From Mucilaginibacter endophyticus (GTDB taxonomy: Bacteria > Bacteroidota > Bacteroidia > Sphingobacteriales > Sphingobacteriaceae): a stretch of DNA of 64,000 bases. The notes under the pieces were generated by a model. It was not told the origin of the DNA and made no database searches. It saw only the letters and a list, made by a program, of their open reading frames with translations. Of the stretch, positions 1 to 8,869 are shown piece by piece; position 1 is the stretch's first letter; each line of letters begins with the position of its first letter. A program made the translations under genes and the position numbers. The DNA lies in NCBI RefSeq assembly GCF_003351025.1, contig NZ_QPCG01000002.1, positions 1,133,288 to 1,197,287 on the forward strand. Reading direction: 5' to 3'.

Positions 1-2
1 AC

Positions 3-1154
3 GGCAACGTATGCCGGATCGATCAAAATAATGTACTCACAGATGTGCCTTTATACCACCCTGTGAAATATGCTTTTTTAGATTATACCATAGTAAAAGG
101 TCCTGCTTTTAAACCCATACAACCACCGCTGACCGTAAAACTCACTTCCTCTGCCGACTTAACTAAACAATTCAGTGAAAGTTTAAGTGCGAAAATCCTG
201 GGGGGCAACAGTTTTGAATTGAGCTTAAAAACAAATAATCCTCAAAAGGGGGAGGATTTTTTAAACAAGCTTATAGCAGTTATAAATTCTCAATATGCTA
301 AAAAAAAATCACCCCAAAAACCTGTGGTTGTTGATACCTCGTTGCTTACAAAAATAAACGACAGCATATACTACTATAAAGCGATGGCCGATAAATTCCG
401 CGAACAGCAAGCTATACTGAATAATATCAAAAAGCCAAGACCATTGCCGAAGCCCAAGCCGAAACCTATGGTGGTGCAGGTGCAAACTGCATTGACCGAA
501 AAAGAAAAAAGCAGCTTAAATGCCATCAGCGCGATAAAATCATACACATCGAAACCTAATGATCCTTTTGTTTTAATACCTGAAGATTATAGCCTTAACG
601 ACGGCCGCATTGAAGCGCTTATAAAAGATTTCAATAAAGCACAGCTTAATAAACAACGTGTACAACAAGATTCGGACAATGCCGACGCAAGTGTTTATGC
701 TTTCAAACTCGAAATCAATTCGATAAAGGAAGCGCTTGTTAACAGTGTAACACAAAAGGAGCAAAAAATAAGGGCTGCTCATCAGACTAAAGAAGTTCGC
801 CAACCTGAAGAGGTTGAACAACCAAAAGATATTGAACCGCCGAAAGATACTGCACAGCCAAAAGATTCAAAATCTATAGCGTCATTCATATCAGTACAAC
901 TAAATGATTCGCTGGCTCAAATAAATGCAATAATTAAGCGTAAGCAACAACAGTACAACAGACTCCTGCATGGATCAGACGCACAATCCTCACATCCGAG
1001 GTTTACTATAGATGAAATGTCGACCACGCGGGAATCAATGAGTTCTAAATCGCTATATGTATATCTTTTTGCTTTACTGGCTGGTTTGCTGCTCTCTGCT
1101 TTATTGCTGACTATAAAAGAAGTAATATCTGCTAAAAAAACGACAGCGATGTAA
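3..1154 (+). CDS. Wzz/GumC-like polysaccharide chain-length determinant, 5' truncated
   Basis: The reading frame is open to the first base of the window, so the N-terminus is missing; the GTG at 45 is only an internal codon. The C-terminus has one strong membrane segment (SLYVYLFALLAGLLLSALLL) followed by a short basic tail, as in Wzz-type proteins that control O-antigen or exopolysaccharide chain length in the inner membrane. The middle is Lys/Gln-rich and probably coiled. It carries a Pro-Lys stretch (PRPLPKPKPKP) and a run of related PKD/PPKD units near window position 790-870. The usual Pro-rich motif before the last membrane segment is not clear. The family call is moderate and rests on topology and composition; a surface-polysaccharide cluster probably lies upstream. 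Confidence 0.55.
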   Translation, partial: GNVCRIDQNNVLTDVPLYHPVKYAFLDYTIVKGPAFKPIQPPLTVKLTSSADLTKQFSESLSAKILGGNSFELSLKTNNPQKGEDFLNKLIAVINSQYAKKKSPQKPVVVDTSLLTKINDSIYYYKAMADKFREQQAILNNIKKPRPLPKPKPKPMVVQVQTALTEKEKSSLNAISAIKSYTSKPNDPFVLIPEDYSLNDGRIEALIKDFNKAQLNKQRVQQDSDNADASVYAFKLEINSIKEALVNSVTQKEQKIRAAHQTKEVRQPEEVEQPKDIEPPKDTAQPKDSKSIASFISVQLNDSLAQINAIIKRKQQQYNRLLHGSDAQSSHPRFTIDEMSTTRESMSSKSLYVYLFALLAGLLLSALLLTIKEVISAKKTTAM

Positions 1155-1185
1155 ATACGATCAAGAATACTACCCATTACATGCA

Positions 1186-1218
1186 AAACGGCGGATCATG
1201 ATTAATGATCCGCCGTTT
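1186..1218. terminator. Terminator hairpin between convergent genes
   Basis: A perfect 14-bp stem (AAACGGCGGATCAT and its complement) closes a 5-nt loop GATTA. It lies between the Wzz-like gene and the convergent outer-membrane factor gene and can serve both strands, although the T-tracts are short. Confidence 0.75.
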
Positions 1219-1243
1219 CCGTTTTCATAGGGGTAGATAAAGA

Positions 1244-2656
1244 TTATTTCCAGCCGCCGCCTAATGAGCGATAAAGCTCGGCATTGGCGCTTAGTTGAGC
1301 CATTTTAATTGAGGCTAAATCCAACTCGCTTTGCAGTACGTTGCCTTGAGCAGTAATTACTTCAAGATAGGTAGCAAGACCGTTTTTAAACAACATGCTG
1401 GCGTTAGAAGTAGCCTGTTGCAATGTTTTAACACGGTTTGCGGCAATAGCCTGTTGTTCTTTTAGTTTTTGAAGCCTTACCAAAGCATCAGACACCTCAC
1501 CTACTGCATTCAATACAGACTGACGGAATTGGATCACGGTTTTCTCGCGATCAACTTTAGCAACCTCATATTGGGTACGCAATTGTTTGTGCTGTAACAA
1601 AGGCTGAGCAATGCCACCGGCAACAGTACCGAATAGTGAAGCAGGAATATTAAACCAATTACTTGATTTAAATGAGTTTAAACCACCCTGACCTGTAATA
1701 GTTAATGAAGGATAAAGCTGTGCTTTGGCTATACCTACCCTTGCATTAGCAATGTTCAAAGCCAGTTCAGAACTTCTTACATCGGGCCTGCGGCTCACCA
1801 TAGCTGATGGGATACCTGTTGAAAGGGTTTCAGGGAAAGTAATATCGTTAAGGGTTACATTACGCTCTATAGCGTTAGGCAACCTGCCTGCCAATATGCT
1901 CAAACCATTTTCCTGAACGGTTATATCACGCTCAAACTGAGGAACCAACTGTGCAGCGGCTTCTAATTGAGCTTGTGCCTGTTGTACACCTAAAAGGGTA
2001 ACCTGGCCAGCGTCATATTGTAATTTGATGATGCGTAAGGTGCTGTCATTCAGTTTTACGTTCTTTTTAGCAATCTCCAACTGCTCATCCAGCATCAACA
2101 GGTTGTAATAACCTTGAGATACGCTTGATACGATATTGGTTTGTACAGCCCTTTTTGCTTCATTGGTTTGCAGGTATTGAGCTAAAGCTTCGCGGTTTTG
2201 GCTACGAATTTTACCCCAGATATCAGCTTCCCATGAAAGCGACAGGTTAGCGTTATAATCTTCAATATGTTTGGTGCCGATGTTATACTGTTTAATACTT
2301 AAACCGGTAACGCTGTTATCAGACGGGCGATTAGTGTTTGCAGTAACGTTTAAACCAAGTGTAGGTACATAGTTCCATTTAACCTGTTTAAACTGTAAGT
2401 CCGCAGCTTCGATATTTTTAACAGCTACCTGCATATCGTAATTCCTTTCGATGGCGCTGTCAATTAATTTTTGAAGAGCTGCATCGGTAAAGAAGTTTTT
2501 CCACTGCAAATCGGCAATGCTGCTGGTATCACCTGTGGTAACCGCGTTCCTGAAGTTTTCAGGCAGCCCATCTTTTGGCGTAGCAACATCTTTTGAAACT
2601 TTACAGCCAGCCAGCACTACCAGTGCAATAGCCAAGCTGCCTATTATATTTTTCAT
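1244..2656 (-). CDS. RND efflux outer-membrane factor, TolC/OprM (NodT) family lipoprotein
   Basis: This 470-residue protein starts with a lipoprotein signal (MKNIIGSLAIALVVLAGC, lipobox LAGC). It has the paired coiled-coil repeats of the TolC/OprM family, with the family-typical stretches SRRPDVRSSELALNIANARVGIAKAQ cut around residue 290 and a second equivalent repeat near the C-terminus. Such proteins form the trimeric outer-membrane channel of tripartite efflux pumps. It is the last gene of the adaptor-pump-channel operon, 66 bp after the pump gene, so it very probably works with those two proteins. Length is normal for the family. Product call is firm; the substrate is not visible from sequence. 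Confidence 0.95.
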   Translation of the reverse strand: MKNIIGSLAIALVVLAGCKVSKDVATPKDGLPENFRNAVTTGDTSSIADLQWKNFFTDAALQKLIDSAIERNYDMQVAVKNIEAADLQFKQVKWNYVPTLGLNVTANTNRPSDNSVTGLSIKQYNIGTKHIEDYNANLSLSWEADIWGKIRSQNREALAQYLQTNEAKRAVQTNIVSSVSQGYYNLLMLDEQLEIAKKNVKLNDSTLRIIKLQYDAGQVTLLGVQQAQAQLEAAAQLVPQFERDITVQENGLSILAGRLPNAIERNVTLNDITFPETLSTGIPSAMVSRRPDVRSSELALNIANARVGIAKAQLYPSLTITGQGGLNSFKSSNWFNIPASLFGTVAGGIAQPLLQHKQLRTQYEVAKVDREKTVIQFRQSVLNAVGEVSDALVRLQKLKEQQAIAANRVKTLQQATSNASMLFKNGLATYLEVITAQGNVLQSELDLASIKMAQLSANAELYRSLGGGWK

Positions 2657-2673
2657 TGTTGTATCTTTTTTAA

Positions 2674-2703
2674 ACTATCACAGGTTTTAAAACCCGTGAT
2701 AGT
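2674..2703. repeat. Intra-operon hairpin between pump and channel genes
   Basis: A 30-nt near-perfect palindrome of the form ACTATCAC[A/G]GGTTTTAAAACC...GTGATAGT with a single mismatched pair sits in the 66-bp gap. No T-tract follows directly on the minus strand, so partial attenuation, mRNA stabilisation or a dispersed repeat are all possible. Confidence 0.6.
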
Positions 2704-2722
2704 TTTGTTGATGTTTAATTGA

Positions 2723-5700
2723 TTAAGCTGAATATTCGTTTTCTAACACGGCCACATCTTTTCCATGGTCGCCTGCGTTAGCGGCAAGCGGTTTTGGTTT
2801 ACCACTGATGCGCTCCTGCAAGCCCTGGAATATCACGTACAATACCGGTATGATAAACAAACCTAATAGTACACCCGAAACCATCCCGCCGGCAGCACCG
2901 ATACTGATAGAGTGGTTACCCTGTGCAGACGGACCGGTAGCGATACTCATCGGGAACAGACCGAATACGAACGCCATTGAGGTCATGATGATTGGACGGA
3001 TACGGAGCTGAGCAGCTTCAATAGCTGATTGCACCAGCCCATGTCCTGCCCTTCGCCGCTGTACCGCGAACTCTACGATCAGGATGGCGTTCTTCGCTAA
3101 CAAACCGATGAGCATGATGAGCGCAACTTGTACATAGATGTTGTTTTCGATACCGGTTAAGCCTAACACAATAAACACACCGAATAAGCCGGTAGGTATT
3201 GAAAGTATTACCGCCAATGGCAGGATATAACTTTCATACTGTGCTGATAACAGGAAGTACACGAACACCAAACATAACAGGAATATCACAGTTGACTGGC
3301 CACCTGAAGCAATTTCCTCACGGGTTTGGCCGGTGAACTCATAAGCAAAACCTTGTGGCAATTGCTCCTTAGCTGTTTCTTCTATCGCTTTGATGGCATC
3401 ACCAGAACTGTAGCCAGGTTTAGGGATGGCATTGATCTCGATGGAGTTGAACAGGTTATAACGTGAAGCTGTTTCTGAACCATAAACACGGGTTAATTTA
3501 ACCAGGGTGTTAATTGGCACGTTTTGACCCTGTTTGTTTTTAACAAACACACGATCGATAGCCGAAGGATCGGTCCTGTCGGCAATATCAGCCTGAACAA
3601 CCACACGGTAGTATTTACCAAAGCGGTTAAAGTCTGATGCCTGGGCAGTACCAAAGTAAGCCTGCATAGTTGACAGGATGTCTTTAACGCTTACGCCTAA
3701 TTGGTCGGCTTTTTCATCATCAACCTCTAATTGTAACTGAGGGTAGTCAGCTTTGTATGAAGTAAAGGCAAAAGCAACCGCTGGTTTCTGCATCAGCTTC
3801 ATGATAAAGTTATTGGCCACGCCGCTAAATTTATCCAGCCTGCCATTGGTTTTATCCTGCAGCATTACGTCAAGCGCCTCAACGTTACTGAAACCAGGAA
3901 CTGTTGGGAAACTAAACACGAAGAAAGTACCACCCGGTATACCACCTAATTTACCTCTTACTATGTTTTGAATAGCATCGATATTTTTAACCTCGCCCCT
4001 TTCATCTGTAGGTTTTAACAACAGGAATATAACACCTGCTGATGGACTGCTTGACTGGGTTAAGAAGTTGAAACCAGACAACGCTGTAACGAACCTTGCT
4101 GACGGTAATGTTTTCAGCTGATCTTCGGCTTGTTTAAACACTTTGTTAGTACCGCTTAATGAAGTACCTGATGGCGTATTAACAGCTATGGCCACAAAGC
4201 CCTGATCTTCTGTTGGGATAAAACCTGTTTTGGTTTTGTTTACCATGTAAACAGTAGCAACAACTATTAAGGCAAGGCCCGCCATGCTGATCCATTTATT
4301 ACGGATCAAAACTTTCAAGCCGCCAACGTACCTGTTGGTCATGTAATTGAAACCGCCATTAAAGCCTGCATAAAACTTCTCAACAAAGCTTTTCTTAGGT
4401 GCGCCATGACCGTTTTCACTATGTTTATTCTTTAAAAATAAAGCAGCCAATGCTGGGCTTAAGGTTAAAGCGTTAACAGCCGATATGATAATAGATATAG
4501 CCATGGTTAACGCAAACTGGCGATAGAAGATACCTGTTGAACCGGTCATGAAACTCACCGGTAAAAATACCGCCGCCATAACCAGCGTAATAGATATAAT
4601 TGCACCTGTAATCTCGTGCATGGCCTCGGTAGTTGCAGCTTTAGGAGTAAGACTTGGGTCTTGTTCCATTTTGGCATGCACCGCCTCCACCACCACAATC
4701 GCGTCATCCACCACAATACCGATGGCGAGTACCAGTGCGAACAGCGTTAACAGGTTAACCGAGAAACCGAACAGGTTCATGAAGAAGAACGTACCGATAA
4801 TAGCAACCGGAACTGCTATAGCCGGGATTAACGTTGATCTGAAATCCTGAAGGAATACGAATACCACAATAAACACGAGGATAAACGCTTCTACCAATGT
4901 ATGTTCAACCTGGTTAATAGACTCATCAAGGTCAGTTTTGGTACGATAGAACTGATTGTATTTGATACCAACCGGGAAATCTTTAGATAATTTCACCATC
5001 AGATTATCGATGGCTATCTGGATTTCGTTGGCGTTTGAACCTGATAATTGTATAATACCAACGATAATACCATCGTGGCCGTTCAGGTTACTTACACTAT
5101 TATATGAATAAGCACCCAGCTCAACACGAGCCACGTCTTTCAAGCGCAACACAGAACCATCAGCATTAGCGCGGATAGCTATATTCTGATATTCCTCTGG
5201 TTTGGTAAGTTTACCTTTATATTTAATTACATATTCAAATGCTTCGTTGCTGCGCTCACCAAATTTACCTGGAGCTGCTTCAAGGTTTTTGTCTTGTATA
5301 GCTGCGGTTACTTCGGCAGGTGTAACATTGTAAGTTGCCATTTGGGTAGGATTTAACCAAACACGCATCGAATAATCCTTGATACCACCAAAAATACTGG
5401 CAGAACCTACACCCGGAATACGTTTAATTTCCGGAACGATATTGATCTGCGCGTAGTTGGCTACAAAGGTTTGATCGTATTTTTTTGGATCCTCTGAGTA
5501 GATTGCCATAGCACCAATAAAGCTGTTTTGCTGCTTGGTGGTTGTAATACCGTACTGCAAAACCTCGGCTGGTAACTGGCTTGAAGCCTGAGAAACACGG
5601 TTTTGAACGTTTACCGCAGCCTGATCGGGGTTAGTGCCTTGTTTAAAGTAAACGGTGATGCCCAATGTACCGTCATTACTGGCGGTAGAGGTCATATAGG

Positions 5701-5926
5701 TCATATTTTCCACACCGTTGATTGCTTCTTCTAACGAAGGCGTAACGGAACGTAAAATAGTTTCGGCATTGGCGCCCGGATATACCGCAGATACTAATAC
5801 CGACGGAGGGGCTATATTAGGAAACCGCTCTAAGGGCAGTTTTGTTAAACCAAGTACACCCACTATCACCAACAAAATGGAGATAACAGTTGAGAGTACC
5901 GGTCTTTCTATAAATTTCTGAAACAT
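2723..5926 (-). CDS. RND multidrug efflux pump, HAE1/AcrB family
   Basis: The 1067-residue inner-membrane proton/drug antiporter begins MFQKFIERPVLSTVISILLV, the standard first transmembrane helix of AcrB-like pumps. Two large periplasmic loops (roughly residues 30-335 and 560-870) alternate with two groups of membrane helices. Helix 4 carries the proton-relay motif VVDDAIVVVE near residues 405-415, with the two adjacent Asp typical of HAE pumps and different from the metal-type pump later in this window. The adaptor gene ends 24 bp upstream and the channel gene follows. The TetR gene and its operators lie upstream of the operon. A drug or bile/toxin-like substrate is an inference from the class. 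Confidence 0.97.
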   Translation of the reverse strand: MFQKFIERPVLSTVISILLVIVGVLGLTKLPLERFPNIAPPSVLVSAVYPGANAETILRSVTPSLEEAINGVENMTYMTSTASNDGTLGITVYFKQGTNPDQAAVNVQNRVSQASSQLPAEVLQYGITTTKQQNSFIGAMAIYSEDPKKYDQTFVANYAQINIVPEIKRIPGVGSASIFGGIKDYSMRVWLNPTQMATYNVTPAEVTAAIQDKNLEAAPGKFGERSNEAFEYVIKYKGKLTKPEEYQNIAIRANADGSVLRLKDVARVELGAYSYNSVSNLNGHDGIIVGIIQLSGSNANEIQIAIDNLMVKLSKDFPVGIKYNQFYRTKTDLDESINQVEHTLVEAFILVFIVVFVFLQDFRSTLIPAIAVPVAIIGTFFFMNLFGFSVNLLTLFALVLAIGIVVDDAIVVVEAVHAKMEQDPSLTPKAATTEAMHEITGAIISITLVMAAVFLPVSFMTGSTGIFYRQFALTMAISIIISAVNALTLSPALAALFLKNKHSENGHGAPKKSFVEKFYAGFNGGFNYMTNRYVGGLKVLIRNKWISMAGLALIVVATVYMVNKTKTGFIPTEDQGFVAIAVNTPSGTSLSGTNKVFKQAEDQLKTLPSARFVTALSGFNFLTQSSSPSAGVIFLLLKPTDERGEVKNIDAIQNIVRGKLGGIPGGTFFVFSFPTVPGFSNVEALDVMLQDKTNGRLDKFSGVANNFIMKLMQKPAVAFAFTSYKADYPQLQLEVDDEKADQLGVSVKDILSTMQAYFGTAQASDFNRFGKYYRVVVQADIADRTDPSAIDRVFVKNKQGQNVPINTLVKLTRVYGSETASRYNLFNSIEINAIPKPGYSSGDAIKAIEETAKEQLPQGFAYEFTGQTREEIASGGQSTVIFLLCLVFVYFLLSAQYESYILPLAVILSIPTGLFGVFIVLGLTGIENNIYVQVALIMLIGLLAKNAILIVEFAVQRRRAGHGLVQSAIEAAQLRIRPIIMTSMAFVFGLFPMSIATGPSAQGNHSISIGAAGGMVSGVLLGLFIIPVLYVIFQGLQERISGKPKPLAANAGDHGKDVAVLENEYSA

Positions 5927-5950
5927 GACTTTAAAGTTTAAGTGTATGTA

Positions 5951-7096
5951 TTAGTGTTTAACTACAGCGGCTACTTTATCAGCCTGTTTTTGAGGCTGGA
6001 TAACCATGCCTTCCTGTAGTTTATCGATGCCTTCTAACACAATCTGGTCGCCGGCTTTAATAGCCTCTTTATCTTTAACCAGGTAGTGATCGCCCGATTT
6101 ACCAACAATATCAATAGGTTGTTTTTTAACTTTGCTGCTATCGCCAACAATAAATACAAATACTTTATCCTGCATTTCAATAGTTGACGCTTCAGGTACG
6201 ATCAAAGCATCTTTGTGGCTCAGGCTTAAACGGATCTTACCGGTATTACCAGAGCGCAACAAACCGTCGGGGTTAGCAAAGTTTGCCCTTAGAGTAATAG
6301 CACCTGTAGTTTTATCAAACTGACCATCTACAATGTCAATTTTACCTTGTTTAGCGTATTCTGTATTGTCAGCCAACAACAATGATACTGATGGTACATT
6401 TTTCAATTTATCTTTCAGGTTAGCGCCAGGATATTGTTCTTTAAAGGCAACAAAATCTTTTTCGCCGAGTGAAAAGTAAACGTGTACGTCATGAACATCT
6501 GATAATTGAGTTAGTGGAGCAACATCTGCGGGAGCAACAAGGCTACCTTGTTTTTTAGCAAGCAGACCAATATAACCGCTCACAGGAGCTTTGATCAAGG
6601 TATAACCTACATTGATCTGCGCTGTAGCTACGTTAGCTTTAGCCGATTCGATGTTGGCTTTTGCTACGTCTAAAGCTGCTTTTGCAGTTTTTAACTGATA
6701 ATCTGATACTACTTTATTTGCAACAAGCGGTGTTAATTTGTCAACTTCAAGTTGAGCGTTAACATGTGCTGCTTCAGCCGCGTGTAAACTTGCCAATGCA
6801 TTATTTAAAGCTGCGCGATATGGCTGCTCGTTAATTTTAAAAATTGGCTGACCTGCAGATACAAAAGCGCCTTCGTCAACAAATACTTTATCTAAAGTAC
6901 CGCTTACCTGTGGCCTGATCTCTACGTTAACAGTACCTTCAATTGAAGCTGGATATTCCTGGAAAGTAGTTTCAGAACCAGAAGTAATTGTTGCTACCGG
7001 TAATGCCGGTGGCGGCGGTGCTGTTGGAGCCTGCGGTGCAGATGAACATCCATATAATGTTAAAGCCGCAACTGCCGCTAAAATGAGTGTTTTCAT
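5951..7096 (-). CDS. RND efflux periplasmic adaptor lipoprotein, AcrA/MexA family
   Basis: I place the start at 7096 because MKTLILAAVAALTLYGC is a full lipoprotein signal with lipobox LYGC; the in-frame starts at 7201 and 7180 would add a non-signal-like leader of 28-35 residues. After a Pro/Ala-rich linker the mature protein has the barrel-sandwich (biotinyl-lipoyl-like) half motif VEIRPQVSGTLDKVFVDEG, an alpha-helical hairpin around residues 85-150, the second half motif TLIKAPVSGYIG, and beta-barrel and membrane-proximal domains. It links the pump to the outer-membrane channel. It is the first gene of the operon and the likely point of TetR control through the operators at 7364-7498. Confidence 0.95.
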   Translation of the reverse strand: MKTLILAAVAALTLYGCSSAPQAPTAPPPPALPVATITSGSETTFQEYPASIEGTVNVEIRPQVSGTLDKVFVDEGAFVSAGQPIFKINEQPYRAALNNALASLHAAEAAHVNAQLEVDKLTPLVANKVVSDYQLKTAKAALDVAKANIESAKANVATAQINVGYTLIKAPVSGYIGLLAKKQGSLVAPADVAPLTQLSDVHDVHVYFSLGEKDFVAFKEQYPGANLKDKLKNVPSVSLLLADNTEYAKQGKIDIVDGQFDKTTGAITLRANFANPDGLLRSGNTGKIRLSLSHKDALIVPEASTIEMQDKVFVFIVGDSSKVKKQPIDIVGKSGDHYLVKDKEAIKAGDQIVLEGIDKLQEGMVIQPQKQADKVAAVVKH

Positions 7097-7279
7097 GAGT
7101 GATGATTTTAAGAGTGGTGAATGGATAGGGTTAGAATAAGCCGTTGGGCTTGTGATATATGATGATTTGATTGTTTTCATTGTTTTATTATTGCCGATCA
7201 TTTTTCAATTGAAATGCCAGTTTCACAACAAGCTTATTATCAATATTTTATATATTTTTTATTTTTACTTTGAATGCCT

Positions 7280-7315
7280 TATATCGTGATATTCATGTTT
7301 TTTCATTACGATATA
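7280..7315. promoter_or_regulatory. TATATCGT...ACGATATA inverted repeat upstream of the efflux operon
   Basis: Eight-bp arms TATATCGT (7280-7287) and ACGATATA (7308-7315) are separated by 20 nt. The right arm lies in CATTACGATATATC, a 14-mer found again exactly at 47047-47060 and, as a full palindrome, at 60636-60647. It may be a regulator site or an mRNA leader hairpin; no binding protein can be named. Confidence 0.4.
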
Positions 7316-7363
7316 TCAAGACGGTGTGCGCTAATTGCAGTTATTACATAAATTAGATGTTAC

Positions 7364-7394
7364 AACACCGTTAAATCGTTTAACACCGTTAAAT
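7364..7394. promoter_or_regulatory. Probable TetR operator, copy 1 (efflux operon)
   Basis: Two direct copies of AACACCGTTAAAT start at 7364 and 7382, 18 bp apart; the second forms the palindrome TTAAC-ACC-GTTAA. The same two-part 31-bp arrangement occurs before the tetR start (8125-8155, 24 of 31 positions equal) and at 7468-7498. The likely binder is the adjacent TetR protein. Confidence 0.7.
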
Positions 7395-7467
7395 GGATTG
7401 CGTGGGTTGTGAGTGAGCTTTTTCATTGTATTAAGAGTTTGTTTTAAAAGTGCTTTAACATTTACTT

Positions 7468-7498
7468 AACACTGTAAGGAAATTTAACAGTGTTATTT
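7468..7498. promoter_or_regulatory. Probable TetR operator, copy 2 (efflux operon)
   Basis: The arms TAACACTGT (7467-7475) and ACAGTGTTA (7487-7495) are perfectly complementary. The half sites AACAC and AACAG are spaced 18 bp, as in the other two copies. The right half ATTTAACAGTGTTA is identical to that of the site before tetR. It lies just after the tetR stop codon, upstream of the efflux operon. Confidence 0.65.
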
Positions 7499-7503
7499 TA
7501 CGG

Positions 7504-8118
7504 TCACGAAAAAACCTGATCTTTCATCGACCTGATAATACCGCTGATGGTATCTTTCAAAACCTGGCGGTTAACTTCGTCAGAGAAACCTCTGCTTAGT
7601 AAATTGATGGATACCAACCCGTGTACAACCGACCAAAAGGTGTAATATTTTGTACAAATCATCTCGTCGTTGATATCCTTTATATTCATTAGCTGCATAA
7701 TTGCTTCGCTAACCATGGTGGTGAAACGCTGGGCTTCCGGCATCGCTCTTACTACCTCGCAGCAGCAATTCATCTGTACGCCAAACATAACCTGGTAAAG
7801 CTCCTTATTTTCAAAAGCGAAATTCCAGTATGCAAGCCACATAGCTTCAAGCTGATCTTCGGGCATCGGATAGTGCTCTTTTGCTTTCTCCATGTCCTTA
7901 GCCAGTATTACATAACCTTTGCGGGTAAGTTCCATTAATATGGCATCCTTGTTTGCGAAGTACTCATATATAATGGGCGCGGTGTATTCAATTACATCGG
8001 CAATCTTACGCATGCTTAAAGCCTGCCAGCCTTCATGCTTAACTATGTGGAGCGCGGCGTCCAGGATGTTCACCCTGGTTTCTTCTTTTAAGCGCTGTAT
8101 TCGTTCTTTACTTGCCAT
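7504..8118 (-). CDS. TetR/AcrR-family repressor of the adjacent RND efflux operon
   Basis: The 204-residue protein has an N-terminal helix-turn-helix at about residues 10-60 (ILDAALHIVKHEGWQALSMR, then YTAPIIYEYFANKDAIL), the standard TetR layout. The C-terminal ligand-binding domain (VVHGLVSINLLSRGF region) resembles AcrR-like regulators that respond to small hydrophobic compounds. It is encoded on the same strand directly upstream of the adaptor-pump-channel operon with a 400-bp gap. Three copies of one operator, one overlapping its own predicted transcription start and two in the gap, suggest self-repression and repression of the pump. The inducer is unknown. Confidence 0.9.
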   Translation of the reverse strand: MASKERIQRLKEETRVNILDAALHIVKHEGWQALSMRKIADVIEYTAPIIYEYFANKDAILMELTRKGYVILAKDMEKAKEHYPMPEDQLEAMWLAYWNFAFENKELYQVMFGVQMNCCCEVVRAMPEAQRFTTMVSEAIMQLMNIKDINDEMICTKYYTFWSVVHGLVSINLLSRGFSDEVNRQVLKDTISGIIRSMKDQVFS

Positions 8119-8124
8119 TTTGAT

Positions 8125-8155
8125 TACACCATTAAATCATTTAACAGTGTTAAGC
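8125..8155. promoter_or_regulatory. Probable TetR auto-operator
   Basis: The left half TACACCATTAAAT (8125-8137) and right half TTAACAGTGTTAA (8141-8153, a palindrome around a central G) match the sites in front of the efflux operon. The site lies 7 bp upstream of the tetR start codon and just downstream of a TACTTTTG box, so occupancy would block transcription initiation. Confidence 0.7.
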
Positions 8156-8162
8156 AAAAGTA
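8155..8162 (-). promoter_or_regulatory. Bacteroidota -7 box of tetR promoter
   Basis: On the minus strand this reads TACTTTTG, a full match to the TAnnTTTG consensus used by the primary sigma factor of Bacteroidota. No convincing -33 TTG was found at the right distance. The operator begins directly at this box. Confidence 0.5.
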
Positions 8163-8259
8163 TAACGGTTTTAAAGATTATTTACCATCCCTTTGTCATA
8201 AAGGTTTCATCCAATTGTCATGGATTAAACCTTTTGCGCAAAATCCGGTCAGCAAGCGC

Positions 8260-8775
8260 TTATTTTTTTACCAGGTAAACCAATTGCCCAATATGATAGC
8301 CCTGGTGTATAGTACGATTAATCAGGATATTCAGTCTGTTACGATGTGGCTCTTTTTCAAAATCCTCTGCAGAAATTGCACTATGCGGTTTAAACCAATC
8401 TTCAGGTTGCATGGCATTCATTTTCTCAGTCAGCACCTCATTAACTTTTGCCCAATATTGCTTGAGTTCAGCTAACGATGGCTTTTCAAGACCAGAGTTT
8501 TCAGGGTTTTTAATAAAAGCAGCGTCAAGCTCAGGATACAGCCTTTCGCCTAAACCTAAGTAGGTAAACATTCCGTCGCTCACAGCTGTAAGATGGCCAA
8601 GCAGGTAAACACCGGTGTTACGACCAGGAGCTGTTTCAGTTGCAAGGGCTTCGTCGGTAAGTTTGTCAAGCAAACCGTTAAGGCGGCTATTTTGCAGTTC
8701 CCAGTTAGAAACTACCATCTTGATAAATAACTCAGTTGACGGCTGTACGTTGGTTTCGGTAATGTTTGTGCTCAT
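8260..8775 (-). CDS. DinB-family protein (DinB/YfiT-like four-helix bundle)
   Basis: I choose the start at 8775 (MSTNITETNVQPS) over 8829 because the extra 18 residues look non-coding. The 171-residue protein has the three-His metal site of the DinB/YfiT fold: one His in LLGHLTAV near residue 65 and two in HQGYHIGQLVYL close to the C-terminus. Members are metal-binding enzymes, often thiol transferases or stress-induced proteins, but the reaction of this one cannot be told from sequence. It lies between the tetR gene and an MFS transporter on the same strand with no sign of operon coupling (about 100 bp gaps). Confidence 0.85.
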   Translation of the reverse strand: MSTNITETNVQPSTELFIKMVVSNWELQNSRLNGLLDKLTDEALATETAPGRNTGVYLLGHLTAVSDGMFTYLGLGERLYPELDAAFIKNPENSGLEKPSLAELKQYWAKVNEVLTEKMNAMQPEDWFKPHSAISAEDFEKEPHRNRLNILINRTIHQGYHIGQLVYLVKK

Positions 8776-8869
8776 TTTTTGCAGATGTAATATCAAACCG
8801 GCTGATTTGATATTACAATTATAAGCCAAAACCGAATCGAAGTTATGCCGATCTGCTTATTTGACAAAA

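Noticed and set aside
7097..7201. Longer start of the efflux adaptor at 7201
   Set aside because: It would put 35 residues before a perfect lipoprotein signal, so the signal would not work.
1244..8118. Efflux region as a transferred resistance island
   Set aside because: Base and codon use match the rest of the window, no integrase or transposase is present, and such operons are common chromosomal genes in this group.
7919..8475. Two overlapping plus-strand ORFs (119 and 86 codons)
   Set aside because: They are antisense to the tetR and DinB-like genes and cross the operator region; no domain or codon support.
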